Shown here: positions 15,670 to 25,234 of the stretch, piece by piece | Layout: every line of letters begins with the position of its first letter | Numbering within the stretch: position 1 is the first letter of the stretch | Origin: Candidatus Gastranaerophilales bacterium | GTDB taxonomy: Bacteria; Cyanobacteriota; Vampirovibrionia; Gastranaerophilales; Gastranaerophilaceae | DNA: 64,000 nucleotides | Direction of reading: 5' to 3' | Assembly: GCA_944324385.1 (NCBI GenBank) | Contig: CALUWD010000002.1 | Span: 1-64,000 of the forward strand | Position numbers and translations under genes: made by a program | The notes under the pieces: model-generated | The model's database searches: none | Seen by the model: the letters and a program-made list of their open reading frames with translations, nothing else | Told to the model about the DNA's origin: nothing

Positions 15670-17262
15670 TCATTTTTTACAACCTTCATCTTCTCTATCA
15701 ATTTTACCGTCAAAATCATTATCAATGCCGTCATAACAAGAGTTTCCGGACTCTATACCTTCTGCTCTGGGGTATTTAAAAAGGTATTTTTCATCGATTG
15801 AATTGTAAAGCTTAAAATAATATTTTCTATACGCCTCACCTATATTGCAATTTTTTAAAACAATAAGATTTTCATCATTCTTTATAACTGCATTTTTAGA
15901 AAAATTCGCGCTGCCGCTAACAAAAGTGCAACTATCGACAAGAATATTTTTCTGGTGATTTTTACCGCCCCAATTCTCTGTTTTTACCTTGATATTTGCA
16001 TCTTTAAGCCATTTTATTCTTTCCTTAAATTTGTTTGCACCAAGCGCGTCCATTGTAACTAAAACCTCTACCCCGCGAGCTTTTGCAGCAATTAGGGCAG
16101 CGATAATTTCCCTGTGTGTCAAATAAAAAGCACTAACAAGGATTTCTTTTTTAGCGTCATTTATTTCATTTACAACAGGGGTTAAAATATCTGAAACAGG
16201 CGCAAAGTAGACATTTAATGTCGTATTTTTATCAAGTTTAAAATCCAAAAGCTCGTTTTTGCTTTTAAACTTGTGAAAAACACCGCTATACATTTGCTCA
16301 AATTCTTTTAAATATGTAATTGCAACGGTTTTTGAATTTATCAAAACAGCAGTATTTGAGTTATACCCGCCAACACCAGTTGAAGAAATGTTTGCGCTTG
16401 TCGTTAAAACCTTTTGAGAATCAAAAATAAAAAATTTATTGTGCATAATAAAAGGGCTGTTGTCACTTTTTGCATCAAGTTCTTTTCTTAATTTGTAAGT
16501 ATCAAAATAAGTATCCTCGCCGCAAGGGTTTGAATCTGTTACTATTCTTACATTTACACCCCTGTTTTTAGCTTTAATAAGCGCGTTTAAAATTTCGTCT
16601 TGATTTTCTAAACCGTATAAAGCAGCCTCAATTGATGTTTTAGAGTTATTTATATTATAAATTATCGCCTGCGCTAAATTTGTTCTTGCCCTTTTTGAGG
16701 GCAAGGGGTACAAATTTGGGTCAATTAAATAAAGCTCAATTGCACCATTTATAAAATTAGGCGTCCTTTTTTCAATGATTTCCCTGTATTCTTGCTTTTT
16801 GGGAGAAATTTCCGCCTTGTGAATTGGCAAGAGTTCCAAAAATTTTTCTTTATTAAACTCTAAAAAATAGCTGGTTGGCACATTTTTGTTGTGTGGCTGC
16901 GCGTAACCATTTTTTAAAAGCAAAATCGCGGCGTCTTGATTGTCAATTTCAACTCTTGCGTACTTATAAAAAAGCGAAAGTGGTTCTTTTAGCTTTATTT
17001 GCTTGCCTTGCAGGGTATTTTTTAAAAAATCATTTGATTCTTTATTAAACTTTGTTTCATCAGGAAAATAACTTGTAACATCCTTTAGCCTGTAAAACTC
17101 GTCCTCCTGACAGGCAAAATCATTATTTATATCAATACAAAATTGCCCAAAGTCATTTACCTTTAAAATTTTATAAGATGGCATGGAACTTTTCTGCAAA
17201 CTTGACAAAAAAGCAAAACATAATACTAAAACCAAAAACACATAGAAAATTTTTACTTTCAT
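15670..17262 (-). CDS. Secreted nuclease-like protein: SNase-like region, phospholipase D domain and C-terminal Ca-binding motif
   Basis: 530 aa. A signal peptide (IFYVFLVLVLCFAFLSSL) is followed by a region at about 55-125 resembling part of a thermonuclease fold (YRLKDVTSYFPDE ... KYARVEIDNQDAAILLLKNGYA). A complete PLD nuclease/phosphatidyltransferase domain follows, with two HKD motifs: H274-x-K276-x4-D281 (HNKFFIFD ... TTSANIS) and H436-x-K438-x4-D443 (HQKNILVD ... SGSANFS). The C-terminus reads CYDGIDNDFDGKIDREDEGC, a Cys-bounded acidic loop of the kind that binds calcium in secreted proteins. PLD enzymes cut phosphodiester bonds in DNA or lipids; the SNase-like part favours DNA. It stands alone on the minus strand. 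Whether the SNase-like region is active is unclear. Confidence 0.8.
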   Translation of the reverse strand: MKVKIFYVFLVLVLCFAFLSSLQKSSMPSYKILKVNDFGQFCIDINNDFACQEDEFYRLKDVTSYFPDETKFNKESNDFLKNTLQGKQIKLKEPLSLFYKYARVEIDNQDAAILLLKNGYAQPHNKNVPTSYFLEFNKEKFLELLPIHKAEISPKKQEYREIIEKRTPNFINGAIELYLIDPNLYPLPSKRARTNLAQAIIYNINNSKTSIEAALYGLENQDEILNALIKAKNRGVNVRIVTDSNPCGEDTYFDTYKLRKELDAKSDNSPFIMHNKFFIFDSQKVLTTSANISSTGVGGYNSNTAVLINSKTVAITYLKEFEQMYSGVFHKFKSKNELLDFKLDKNTTLNVYFAPVSDILTPVVNEINDAKKEILVSAFYLTHREIIAALIAAKARGVEVLVTMDALGANKFKERIKWLKDANIKVKTENWGGKNHQKNILVDSCTFVSGSANFSKNAVIKNDENLIVLKNCNIGEAYRKYYFKLYNSIDEKYLFKYPRAEGIESGNSCYDGIDNDFDGKIDREDEGCKK

Positions 17263-17348
17263 CTAAGCTGAATTATCCGACAAAAAGGGGCTTATAAAAG
17301 AATATTTTACAAATATTTACAAAAAAAGGGCTTACTCTTAAAAAACGC

Positions 17349-17377
17349 TTGAATATTAAGTTTGTTTTGGTTATTAT
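17349..17377 (+). promoter_or_regulatory. Promoter of rplS-rbgA-rnhB
   Basis: TTGAAT (17349-17354), a 17-nt spacer and TATTAT (17372-17377). A Shine-Dalgarno AAAAGGTG precedes the rplS ATG. Confidence 0.6.
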
Positions 17378-17414
17378 CATTGTTACATAGAATATAAGTC
17401 AGAAAAGGTGTAAA

Positions 17415-17768
17415 ATGAATCCGATTATTCAAGAATTAGAAAAAGAATATACTCAAAAAGAAATGCCTGAAACTAACCCTGGCGATACTGTTAAAGTTTT
17501 TGTACGTATCATCGAAGGTAACAAAGAAAGAATTCAGGCTTTTGAAGGTACAGTTATTAAAAAACATGGTGCTGGCATAAACAAAACCATCACTGTAAGA
17601 AAAATTTTCCAAGGTGTTGGTGTAGAAAGAGTTTTTGCTATTTACTCACCTAGAATTGAAAAAATTCAAGTACTTAGAAAAGGTCATGTAAGACGTTCAA
17701 AACTTTACTACTTAAGAGAACGCTCAGGCAAAGCAACTCGTATCCGCGAAAAAATGGACAAACGTTAA
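17415..17768 (+). CDS. rplS: 50S ribosomal protein L19
   Basis: 117 aa, normal length. L19 sits at the 30S-50S interface. The family signature is complete: [72 protein letters not shown]. Here it is not preceded by trmD and rimM, its usual partners, but is followed 27 nt later by rbgA and then rnhB, an arrangement also seen as rplS-rbgA-rnhB in Firmicutes. Confidence 0.98.
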   Translation: MNPIIQELEKEYTQKEMPETNPGDTVKVFVRIIEGNKERIQAFEGTVIKKHGAGINKTITVRKIFQGVGVERVFAIYSPRIEKIQVLRKGHVRRSKLYYLRERSGKATRIREKMDKR

Positions 17769-17795
17769 TCTTTTTGTACAAGACAAAGAGGTTTT

Positions 17796-18638
17796 ATGGC
17801 TCATATACACTGGTTTCCGGGACACATTGCCAAAGCTCAGCGTGACTTAAAAGAAAAATTAAGCCTCGTTGATGTTGTAGTAGAAGTTCTTGATGCCAGA
17901 ATACCTTATTCAAGTGCATACAAAAATGTAAGAAATTTAATAGGAAATAAATCACGCCTTATTCTTTTGAATAAGGCTGATTTGTCTGACCCTAAACTCA
18001 ATAAATTGTGGGCGCAAAAAATTGAAGAAGAAAGTTGCGCCCCTGTTATAATTACCGATTTGAACAATCAAAAAGACATAAATACAATTATTGATAAAAT
18101 TGTAGAAATAGCAAACCCAATTATGCTTGAACTTGTTAAAAAAGGGCTTTTGCCACGAGCTGCTCGCACAATGGTTATTGGCATGCCAAATGTAGGAAAA
18201 TCAAGCACAATAAATCGCTTAATTCGAAAAGGCAAAGCAAAAACAGGGGCAAAAGCAGGAGTTACACGCCAGCAACAGTGGGTTAGAATTAACAGAAAAG
18301 TAGAGCTTTTAGACACCCCGGGGATAATCCCCACTACTCAAGACGACCAAAAACAAGCGATTAAGCTTGCTTGTGTTAATTCAATTAGTGAAAATGCTTA
18401 TGACAATGAATTTGTAGCGCGCGAACTTTTAAAATTAATCCAAGAGGCAGGATACGAGGAGCTTTTAAGACAATACTACAAAGTTGAGGATGAAATTACA
18501 CTAGAAAATATTGCACTTGCCAGAAACTGGCTCATAAAAGGCGCTCAGCCCGATAGCACAAGAACAGCGCAGTTTGTTTTAACAAACTTTAGAGAGGGTA
18601 AAATTGGAAAAATCACTCTTGAAAAGCCCCCTGTTTGA
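17796..18638 (+). CDS. rbgA: Ribosome-biogenesis GTPase RbgA (YlqF)
   Basis: 280 aa. It is a circularly permuted GTPase: the G4 motif NKADL comes first (about residue 58), then G1 GMPNVGKSS (about 129) and G3 DTPG (about 172). The N-terminal HWFPGHIAKAQRDL is typical of YlqF. RbgA drives late assembly of the 50S subunit, which fits its place after rplS. The last 35 nt overlap rnhB. Confidence 0.95.
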   Translation: MAHIHWFPGHIAKAQRDLKEKLSLVDVVVEVLDARIPYSSAYKNVRNLIGNKSRLILLNKADLSDPKLNKLWAQKIEEESCAPVIITDLNNQKDINTIIDKIVEIANPIMLELVKKGLLPRAARTMVIGMPNVGKSSTINRLIRKGKAKTGAKAGVTRQQQWVRINRKVELLDTPGIIPTTQDDQKQAIKLACVNSISENAYDNEFVARELLKLIQEAGYEELLRQYYKVEDEITLENIALARNWLIKGAQPDSTRTAQFVLTNFREGKIGKITLEKPPV

Positions 18639-19278
18639 ATTTGATGAAGAATTTAAACAAAAAAGAAAAACGCCTTTAGGTATAGAATTAGAAACCTTTA
18701 GCCACATTTTAGGGACTGATGAAGCTGGCAGAGGCCCAGCTGCAGGCGGTGTTTGGGCAGCGTGTGTTTGTTTTTTTAATTCTGAAATTCAAAATGAACT
18801 TTCAAAATTAAACGACTCAAAAAAAATAAGCGAAAAAACACGAGAAGAACTATACCCCACAATCTGTGCCAATAGCGTGTTTTCAATAAAATCCGTTGAT
18901 GTTGAAACAATAGAGGAAATAAACATTTTAAACTCATCGCTTTTAGCTATGAAACTTGCGCTGGAGGATGTTCTAAATAAAATTTCGCCTCAAGCACCAC
19001 TTTTGTTGATTGATGGCAATAAAAAAATTAAAGATTTAAAAATTGCACAGAAAACAATTATAAAAGGGGATTCAAAATCAGCCTCAATAGCAGCTTCCAG
19101 TATTTTAGCAAAGGTCGAACGTGATAATTTTATGAAAAAAATTGCTCAAGAATACCCTCAATACAACTGGGCAAAAAACAAAGGATACCTAACAAAAGAG
19201 CATATCGACGCCATTAAAAAATTTGGAATTACAAAGTATCACAGAAAAAGTTTTTTAAAAAATATCTTAGACGTATGA
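18604..19278 (+). CDS. rnhB: Ribonuclease HII
   Basis: 224 aa. It removes ribonucleotides and RNA-DNA hybrids. The catalytic motif GTDEAGRGP (Asp and Glu near residue 39), the central Asp of LLLIDGNKKI (near 137) and SASIAASSILAKVERD (near 160) are all present. The start is TTG at 18604, inside the end of rbgA, with GAGAGGGT about 6 nt upstream. The 3' end overlaps convergent flhA by 12 nt. Confidence 0.95.
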   Translation: MEKSLLKSPLFEFDEEFKQKRKTPLGIELETFSHILGTDEAGRGPAAGGVWAACVCFFNSEIQNELSKLNDSKKISEKTREELYPTICANSVFSIKSVDVETIEEINILNSSLLAMKLALEDVLNKISPQAPLLLIDGNKKIKDLKIAQKTIIKGDSKSASIAASSILAKVERDNFMKKIAQEYPQYNWAKNKGYLTKEHIDAIKKFGITKYHRKSFLKNILDV

Positions 19279-21357
19279 ACTTTCGCCAATTGTATCAATA
19301 GCTTCAACCCTGATATCAGTTATAAGTTCAGAATAAGAAATAACAACAATTGTTGGTATATGACGCTCTAGCATTTGATAAAGCGGCAAACGTATTCTTG
19401 GGGAGCAAAGTATTACAGGCTGAACTCCAACCGCCTGATGAGCACGCATAAGCGTATTTGCAGTTGTTTCAATAAGCTCTTGAACCTGCATAGGATTAAG
19501 CAAAAACATTGTTCCAAGCTCTGTTCTCTGGCAACTGTCATCAAGAGTTTTTTCCCATTCGCTAGATAAGGTTAGCGCGTACAAGACTTTTTCCTTGTTG
19601 CAGTGAGCAAGGCAAATTTGGCGTCCCAAAGCTGCGCGCAATCTTTCAGATAATATATCAGGCTCTTTTGAAAACCTTGCGTAATCGCACAAACGCTCAA
19701 ATATAAAGATAATATCTTTAATTGAAACCTTTTCGCGAATCAAATTAACAAAAATCTTTCTTAAGTCACTTGTTGAAATAATTGTCGGTACAAGGTCATT
19801 AACAAGTGTCGGGTCTTGAGATTTTACAAGTTCCATAAGTTTTAGAACGTCTGTTTTTGTCATGACTTCATCCACGTATTTACGAACACAGTCTTGCAAG
19901 TGCGTAACAATTACATCAACAGAGTCAACCGCTGTAATGTTATCTTTCTTGTCAATAAACTGCGGGTCAAGCCAATAAGCCTGTGATTGATACGTTGGGT
20001 CAACACTTACAATAGCATTTTCAGGCAATTTTTTACCCAAAGCTTCCCACTGGTCAGCAATTACCATATATTTACCAGGGTAAACCATGCCTGTAGCGAC
20101 TGTATTTGAACGTATTGAGATTAGATACTCATTATCTGCAATAGCTGATGAGTCCATAATCCTAATGTTAGGTATAATGTAACCAAGTTCATCAGTTACT
20201 CTTTGCCTTAGGGCAGCAATTTTTGCCAAAAGTTGACCATCCTGATCAGGGTCAGCAATAATAAGCAAGCCTGAACCCACTTGCAAGCTCAAAACGTCAA
20301 CACCCAATCTTTCATACATTTTATTAGGGTTAACAAGGTCTTGCATGTTTTGTTTAACTGCATCCAATTGCCCCAATTGCGCTTGAACATCCGCATTAAC
20401 AAGAACAGAAAAACCTGCAAGCGCAAGAATTATTGTAAATAAAACAAAAGGCAGCCAGGGCAACCCTGTTACAGGACTTGTAATAGCAATTAAAATTAAA
20501 AATCCGCATGCAAAAAACAAACTCTGCGGTTTTGATAAAATTTGTGCAGATAAATCAAAACCCAAAGACGAACCTGTTGCAGTCGAGCGGGTCATGATAA
20601 TACCTGCTGAAATTGCCATAAGCAAAGAAGGCACTTGAGCCGCAAGACCATCACCAATTGTTAAAATCGTATATTTTGAAACAGCGTCAGCAGCTGGCAT
20701 TCCATTCATTATAATACCAATAATCAAACCACCGACAATGTTTATAACAGTAATAATAATACCTGCAATGGTATCACCTTTTACAAACTTCATAGCACCA
20801 TCCATTGAACCAAACAAGGATGATTCTCTTTGCAAATCTTCACGACGTTTAACCGCTTCTTCAGGAGAAATTAACCCTGCGTTAAAATCAGCGTCGATTG
20901 TCATTTGCTTACCTGGCATAGCATCTAATGCAAAACGAGCTGCAACCTCGGCTATACGCTCTGCACCTTTTGTAATTACCATAAATTGCACAACGGTGAT
21001 AATCAAGAATATAACGCCGCCGACAACCATATTACCACCTGTTACAAACGTTCCAAAAGCATGGACCACTTCGCCTGCGTCCCCTTTTGCAAGGATAAGA
21101 CGAGTTGAGGCAATAGATAAAACAAGCCTAAACATTGTACCAATCAAAATAATTGATGGAAAAGAGGCAAGTTCAAGAGGCTTTTGTACATAAAGTGAAA
21201 TCATTAAAAGGACAATGCCAAGGGTAATATTTAAACTTATTGAAAAGTTAATAACCCAGTTTGGCATTTCAATAAGCAATATCAATATCAAGACGATTAC
21301 AAATATTGCAAGAAAAATTTCACTTATAGGATTTGATTGTGCGTTTGGTTGTGCCAT
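19267..21357 (-). CDS. flhA: Flagellar biosynthesis protein FlhA
   Basis: 696 aa, full length. FlhA is the export-gate membrane component of the flagellar type III secretion apparatus. The N-terminal half has about eight membrane spans (IFLAIFVIVLILILLIEMPN, TLGIVLLMISLYV, and others) with the family signature DAMPGKQMTIDADFNAGLIS at about residue 145. The C-terminal half from about 345 is the soluble ring domain, with SVDPTYQSQAYWLDPQF and HLQDCVRKYVDEVMTKTDV. The last gene of the minus-strand flagellar block, 11 nt after fliH. Confidence 0.96.
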   Translation of the reverse strand: MAQPNAQSNPISEIFLAIFVIVLILILLIEMPNWVINFSISLNITLGIVLLMISLYVQKPLELASFPSIILIGTMFRLVLSIASTRLILAKGDAGEVVHAFGTFVTGGNMVVGGVIFLIITVVQFMVITKGAERIAEVAARFALDAMPGKQMTIDADFNAGLISPEEAVKRREDLQRESSLFGSMDGAMKFVKGDTIAGIIITVINIVGGLIIGIIMNGMPAADAVSKYTILTIGDGLAAQVPSLLMAISAGIIMTRSTATGSSLGFDLSAQILSKPQSLFFACGFLILIAITSPVTGLPWLPFVLFTIILALAGFSVLVNADVQAQLGQLDAVKQNMQDLVNPNKMYERLGVDVLSLQVGSGLLIIADPDQDGQLLAKIAALRQRVTDELGYIIPNIRIMDSSAIADNEYLISIRSNTVATGMVYPGKYMVIADQWEALGKKLPENAIVSVDPTYQSQAYWLDPQFIDKKDNITAVDSVDVIVTHLQDCVRKYVDEVMTKTDVLKLMELVKSQDPTLVNDLVPTIISTSDLRKIFVNLIREKVSIKDIIFIFERLCDYARFSKEPDILSERLRAALGRQICLAHCNKEKVLYALTLSSEWEKTLDDSCQRTELGTMFLLNPMQVQELIETTANTLMRAHQAVGVQPVILCSPRIRLPLYQMLERHIPTIVVISYSELITDIRVEAIDTIGESSYV

Positions 21358-21368
21358 CCTTTAAAAGT

Positions 21369-22148
21369 TTACTGACCTCCTTTGTATATGCCAAAGGCAT
21401 TTTGGATTATTTGCAATTGTGTTGAAAAATTAGCATCTACTACACCATTGCTTGAGGATACAATACAGCTGCCTTTTTCAACTGTTTCATCTGCTGCAAT
21501 TACAACTTTTGCATCTATTCTGTTTGTTTCAATTATCTCAGGTAAAGATGCTCTAGCAAAGTCAACATCATCAGGTGCAACCTTGATTGTTATTTTTTCA
21601 TCACTATTTGTTAATTCACCTAAGATTTCATTAATAATATTTTTCAACACATCATCTGACAATTCCACTTCTTTTTTAATGATTTTTTTAGCTACTTCAA
21701 GTGATATTTCAAGGATGTGAGGCATAAATTCATCATAGATTTGATATCTTGAAGACAAAAAATCCTCTAGCGCAGTTTTTAATTTGTCAATTTCTTTTTG
21801 TGCGTTTTCTAAACCACTCTTGTAGCCTTCTTTTGCAGCAAGCTCGCGAATAGAGCGCGCTTCCTCCTGCGCACGAGAAACAAGGGCGCGTTCGTCTATT
21901 CTTCGATAGCCTTTTCTCCTGTCCCCTCTGCGCCTTTCTATTCTTTCTTTAAATTCAATATCAGAAATATCAATTTTTTCAAACTCTTTTAGAGTGTCGA
22001 GTTCTGTTTTTTGCTTGGGCGCAACTTCATCCTTAATGGGTTCTTGAGGCACATCAACTACAGGCTCATCTTCCTGAGCAGGTATAATTTGCTCTACAGT
22101 GGGCATTTTAATATTTTCCTGTGATTTTTGTCTTCTTTTTATAATCAT
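21369..22148 (-). CDS. fliH: Flagellar assembly protein FliH-like
   Basis: 259 aa. FliH holds the export ATPase FliI and delivers it to the gate. The C-terminal half matches the family: HILEISLEVAKKIIKKEV, then TIKVAPDDVDFARASLP and DETVEKGSCIVSSSNGVVDA. The N-terminal 90 residues are acidic and proline-rich and lead into a very basic patch, RRRGDRRKGYRR, not typical of FliH; a coiled coil follows. The start overlaps the end of the fliG-like gene by 4 nt. No fliI or fliJ follows here. Confidence 0.8.
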   Translation of the reverse strand: MIIKRRQKSQENIKMPTVEQIIPAQEDEPVVDVPQEPIKDEVAPKQKTELDTLKEFEKIDISDIEFKERIERRRGDRRKGYRRIDERALVSRAQEEARSIRELAAKEGYKSGLENAQKEIDKLKTALEDFLSSRYQIYDEFMPHILEISLEVAKKIIKKEVELSDDVLKNIINEILGELTNSDEKITIKVAPDDVDFARASLPEIIETNRIDAKVVIAADETVEKGSCIVSSSNGVVDANFSTQLQIIQNAFGIYKGGQ

Positions 22149-23092
22149 AGAATTTTATCTTCTAAATATTTGCAAATTACATTTGCTACTCTGGTTGGAA
22201 TATTGCACTCATTTGTCGCGCCTGATAATACAAATTCACGTATTTGAGGGCGTTCCTCTTTTATGATATTAGAAATTTCTTCTTTATCCGAATTTTTTAC
22301 AATTTTAAATATTTTTTTCTGAATTCTTTCCATTGACATATTCTGAGGCTCCGGAAGTGCTTGTTTTATTTCGCTCAAGCACCTTTGTGTAATTTTTGTA
22401 TCAATTTTTGTTTCTAAATCTTTCATAGACAAATACTGAAGCAGGACTTCACGCTCAGGCTTATTGAATTTTGACAAAATATTTTTAACTTTTTCCTGTG
22501 GAAAATTCTTTATCAAAAGAGCAAGAGAGGCTAGTTTTAATATTTTTGTATCACTCATATCTGAGCCTATTTCATTTTCTTTTTGAGCCTCACTCTGCGC
22601 CATAGCGTCAATGTTAGACTGACTTAGTGCATTTTGCTCAGCCTTATCATCAAGAACACCTTTTTTCTTCAAATCTTCAAGTGCTTGCTTAAAACAAACA
22701 TTAACATGGTGCTCAACAAGCGGAATAATTTGCTCTTGAGGCATTCTTTTTAGTGTTGCCTGTTTTGCAATCTCAAAAACAGTAAAAGCAACGCGCTGCA
22801 AAATCCCCTCTCTTAAAGACGGGTCAATTTTTGAACGTATTAAATCAATTGACTTATGAAAAGACCACTCGCCAATAAACTGAGTAATTAAAGACGCCTG
22901 CGCACTATCAAGCGCAATTGTTTCATCTTTTATTAAAGCGTCGCCTGATAAAAAAGAAAACTTATAGACAATATCTACTACAAATTTTTTATCTTCTTGA
23001 GAAATATCTGCAGGAACAACCTGCCCTGCTTGAGCAGCAAGGTTCTTTGCAAAAGCCTTATGATCAAATCCTTCTATTTTACGTTCCGCCAT
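22145..23092 (-). CDS. fliG: FliG-like flagellar motor-switch protein (divergent)
   Basis: 315 aa, close to the usual 330. It is called mainly from position, exactly between fliF and fliH. Sequence support is partial: helices in the order of a FliG middle domain (SLALLIKNFPQEKVKNILSKFNKPEREVLLQYLSM, about 190-225) and a segment like the start of its C-terminal part (IIKEERPQIREFVLSG). I cannot find the EHPQT motif of the middle domain, nor the GGxG hinge or the charged torque helix in recognisable form. It may be a strongly diverged FliG. A Shine-Dalgarno-like GAGGAG lies immediately before the ATG. Confidence 0.55.
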   Translation of the reverse strand: MAERKIEGFDHKAFAKNLAAQAGQVVPADISQEDKKFVVDIVYKFSFLSGDALIKDETIALDSAQASLITQFIGEWSFHKSIDLIRSKIDPSLREGILQRVAFTVFEIAKQATLKRMPQEQIIPLVEHHVNVCFKQALEDLKKKGVLDDKAEQNALSQSNIDAMAQSEAQKENEIGSDMSDTKILKLASLALLIKNFPQEKVKNILSKFNKPEREVLLQYLSMKDLETKIDTKITQRCLSEIKQALPEPQNMSMERIQKKIFKIVKNSDKEEISNIIKEERPQIREFVLSGATNECNIPTRVANVICKYLEDKIL

Positions 23093-23121
23093 CTCTCCTC
23101 TTTTTTAGTATATCAGGATTT

Positions 23122-24834
23122 TTAATTTTCTATCCAATTTTTTAACTTTTCAGCAGCCTCATTTTCATCAAGGTCATTAAAATCCATGCTCAACTCATCC
23201 AGCACATCTTTAATGTTATCATCATTTTGATTTTGCACAGGTTGTGCTGTAGCTTGAGCGCCTTGTGCCTGAGTCGCTGCAGCAATAGCTGCTGCATGTA
23301 AATTTTGTTGTTCTATAAGATTTTGTGCCATTTGAGCTTGCTTTTGAATAAGCTCTGCCGCCTTCATATTAACATCATTTAATTGTTTTTCTTGCTCTTG
23401 GGCTTTTTTTCTTAACAGTTCAAGTTCTTCTTCTTGTTTTTGAGCTTCTTTTTTAACTTTTTGCATAATATGCCTTAAGCCAAAGCCAAGCCCTGTAAGT
23501 AAAATTGCACCCACAACCCACCAAGGGTTGCCTGACTCCTCAGGTTTTGGCAAATTAGGCCCTTCATCAGGCGCTAAAATCGGGCTGTTTGACTCTACAA
23601 AAGCAATCGAAACGTTTTCAGGATCAACCTTTGGACTTGCAGCATGCGCTATAAGCTCTTTTAGTTCTGTTATTGTCATGCTCATAGGAATTGAGGATTC
23701 CTCAAGCGACACCGCAATTGAAATTTCTTCAATTACGCCCGCTTTCATATATTCGTTAACTTGTGTTTTTGTAACGCCATATTGAGTTTCCTGTGCTTGA
23801 CGAACATATTTTCTATCTTGAGAAGAATTTGAACCGCTATTTGGTACACCAAAAGGCAAATATGTACTTACAGCGTTTGTTGCAGAGTTAATATCATTTG
23901 TGTTATCGCCTAATTTTTCCGTAAAGTTTTGTTCACTTACTGAAGTTTTTTGATTAGGGTCATAAATAATACTTGTTTTTTCAACCGGAGCTTGAGTTAA
24001 AAACGTTGAAACAGTAACAACATAATTACCCTTACCAACTAACCTGTCTAACTGAGAAGAAACTTTAGACTGCATATATTTATCATTTTCTTCAATTTTA
24101 GACAATGCATCATCAGATGCACCTATAATGCTATTGTAAACCGTACCATTGGTATCAGTTATTGAAATATTATTTGGTTCAAGCCCTTGTACTGCACCTA
24201 AAAGTAAGTTTGTAATTGCTTTTATTTTCATATTATCAAGTCTTTCGCCTGATGGTATTGTAACTTGAACAGTTGCAGTAATTGGTTTTTGCTGAGAAGC
24301 AAAAAATGTTTGCTCAGGAATAGAAATGAAAACTTGAGCGTTTTCAATAGGCGGGATTTTCCTTATTAAACGGGACAATTCGCCGTTAATTGCACGCACA
24401 AGACGTATTTTTTTATCATCTTTAGTAGATGTAAAATCACCTTTGTCAAAAATTTCAAGCCCTGTATGCTCATCAATTAAGCCTGACTTTACAATAGCCA
24501 AAAGCGCCCTATCACGCTCAGACATTGTGTACTCAGCAAGGTAAACAGTTGATTTTGTACCATCAACTTTTCTTTGAGCGCGTATACCTTCTCTAGCCAG
24601 AAGTGCTTGGACTTCCAGAGCTTGGCCAATTTTATCCGTTGTAAATAAATCAAGCGGCTCTTTTATAACTTTTTCTTGCACGACCTGTGCGCCACCGCTT
24701 TTTTTAGCTGATGAGGAAATAACTGCCGTTAAAGTTATGGTAAACAAAAGGACAACTATCACGACTCCCGCGATAATTCCATAAAAAAGAGGCTTATTTT
24801 CAAGTATTTTTTTAAAGTCCATATCTTTATACAA
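23122..24834 (-). CDS. fliF: Flagellar MS-ring protein FliF
   Basis: 570 aa. FliF forms the membrane ring on which the flagellum is built. Membrane spans lie near residues 15-38 (YGIIAGVVIVVLLFTITLTA) and 445-462 (WWVVGAILLTGLGFG), with the secretin/YscJ-like periplasmic part between (VYLAEYTMSERDRALLAIV, ALEVQALLAREGIRA). The C-terminus, ENEAAEKLKNWIEN, matches the helix that binds FliG, so a FliG partner is expected. A long Gln-rich coiled coil (about 470-540) precedes it. The start may be ATG 24834 or 24822; neither has a good Shine-Dalgarno. Confidence 0.93.
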   Translation of the reverse strand: MYKDMDFKKILENKPLFYGIIAGVVIVVLLFTITLTAVISSSAKKSGGAQVVQEKVIKEPLDLFTTDKIGQALEVQALLAREGIRAQRKVDGTKSTVYLAEYTMSERDRALLAIVKSGLIDEHTGLEIFDKGDFTSTKDDKKIRLVRAINGELSRLIRKIPPIENAQVFISIPEQTFFASQQKPITATVQVTIPSGERLDNMKIKAITNLLLGAVQGLEPNNISITDTNGTVYNSIIGASDDALSKIEENDKYMQSKVSSQLDRLVGKGNYVVTVSTFLTQAPVEKTSIIYDPNQKTSVSEQNFTEKLGDNTNDINSATNAVSTYLPFGVPNSGSNSSQDRKYVRQAQETQYGVTKTQVNEYMKAGVIEEISIAVSLEESSIPMSMTITELKELIAHAASPKVDPENVSIAFVESNSPILAPDEGPNLPKPEESGNPWWVVGAILLTGLGFGLRHIMQKVKKEAQKQEEELELLRKKAQEQEKQLNDVNMKAAELIQKQAQMAQNLIEQQNLHAAAIAAATQAQGAQATAQPVQNQNDDNIKDVLDELSMDFNDLDENEAAEKLKNWIEN

Positions 24835-24888
24835 CAGGTGATAGTACTACACAATTAATTATACTATTAATTTTATTAATAGTTAACG

Positions 24889-25221
24889 CTATATCTGAAT
24901 TTGCATGATTTTTTCATACGTTTGGACGACTTTACCAACAACAGTTGTTGCAATATTGACGTTAATTTCGGATTTTGCAACCGCCGCCATAACGTCATGA
25001 ACATCAGCTTTGCCAAGCATAGCATCTTGAGTTAATTGCTCTGGAGCATTAACAGTTTGATTTAACTGTTCTACAAGCCCTGTTAAAACACCGTTAAAAT
25101 CAGTTGTTTCGGGTTTTTCAATATCGTCTAAACGCGCGGATTTTATACTCCCTGGGGCGTCTAACTTTGAAAACTCCATTCTTTCAAATAAATTAATTTT
25201 TGGTGCAATTCCATTTTCCAT
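24889..25221 (-). CDS. fliE: Flagellar hook-basal body protein FliE
   Basis: 110 aa. FliE joins the MS ring to the rod. The C-terminal two-thirds follow the family: DFNGVLTGLVEQLNQTVN, then KADVHDVMAAVAKSEINVNI and VVQTYEKIMQIQI at the end. It lies between the transglycosylase (13 nt upstream) and fliF. Confidence 0.9.
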   Translation of the reverse strand: MENGIAPKINLFERMEFSKLDAPGSIKSARLDDIEKPETTDFNGVLTGLVEQLNQTVNAPEQLTQDAMLGKADVHDVMAAVAKSEINVNIATTVVGKVVQTYEKIMQIQI

Positions 25222-25234
25222 AATTTAATCCTTT

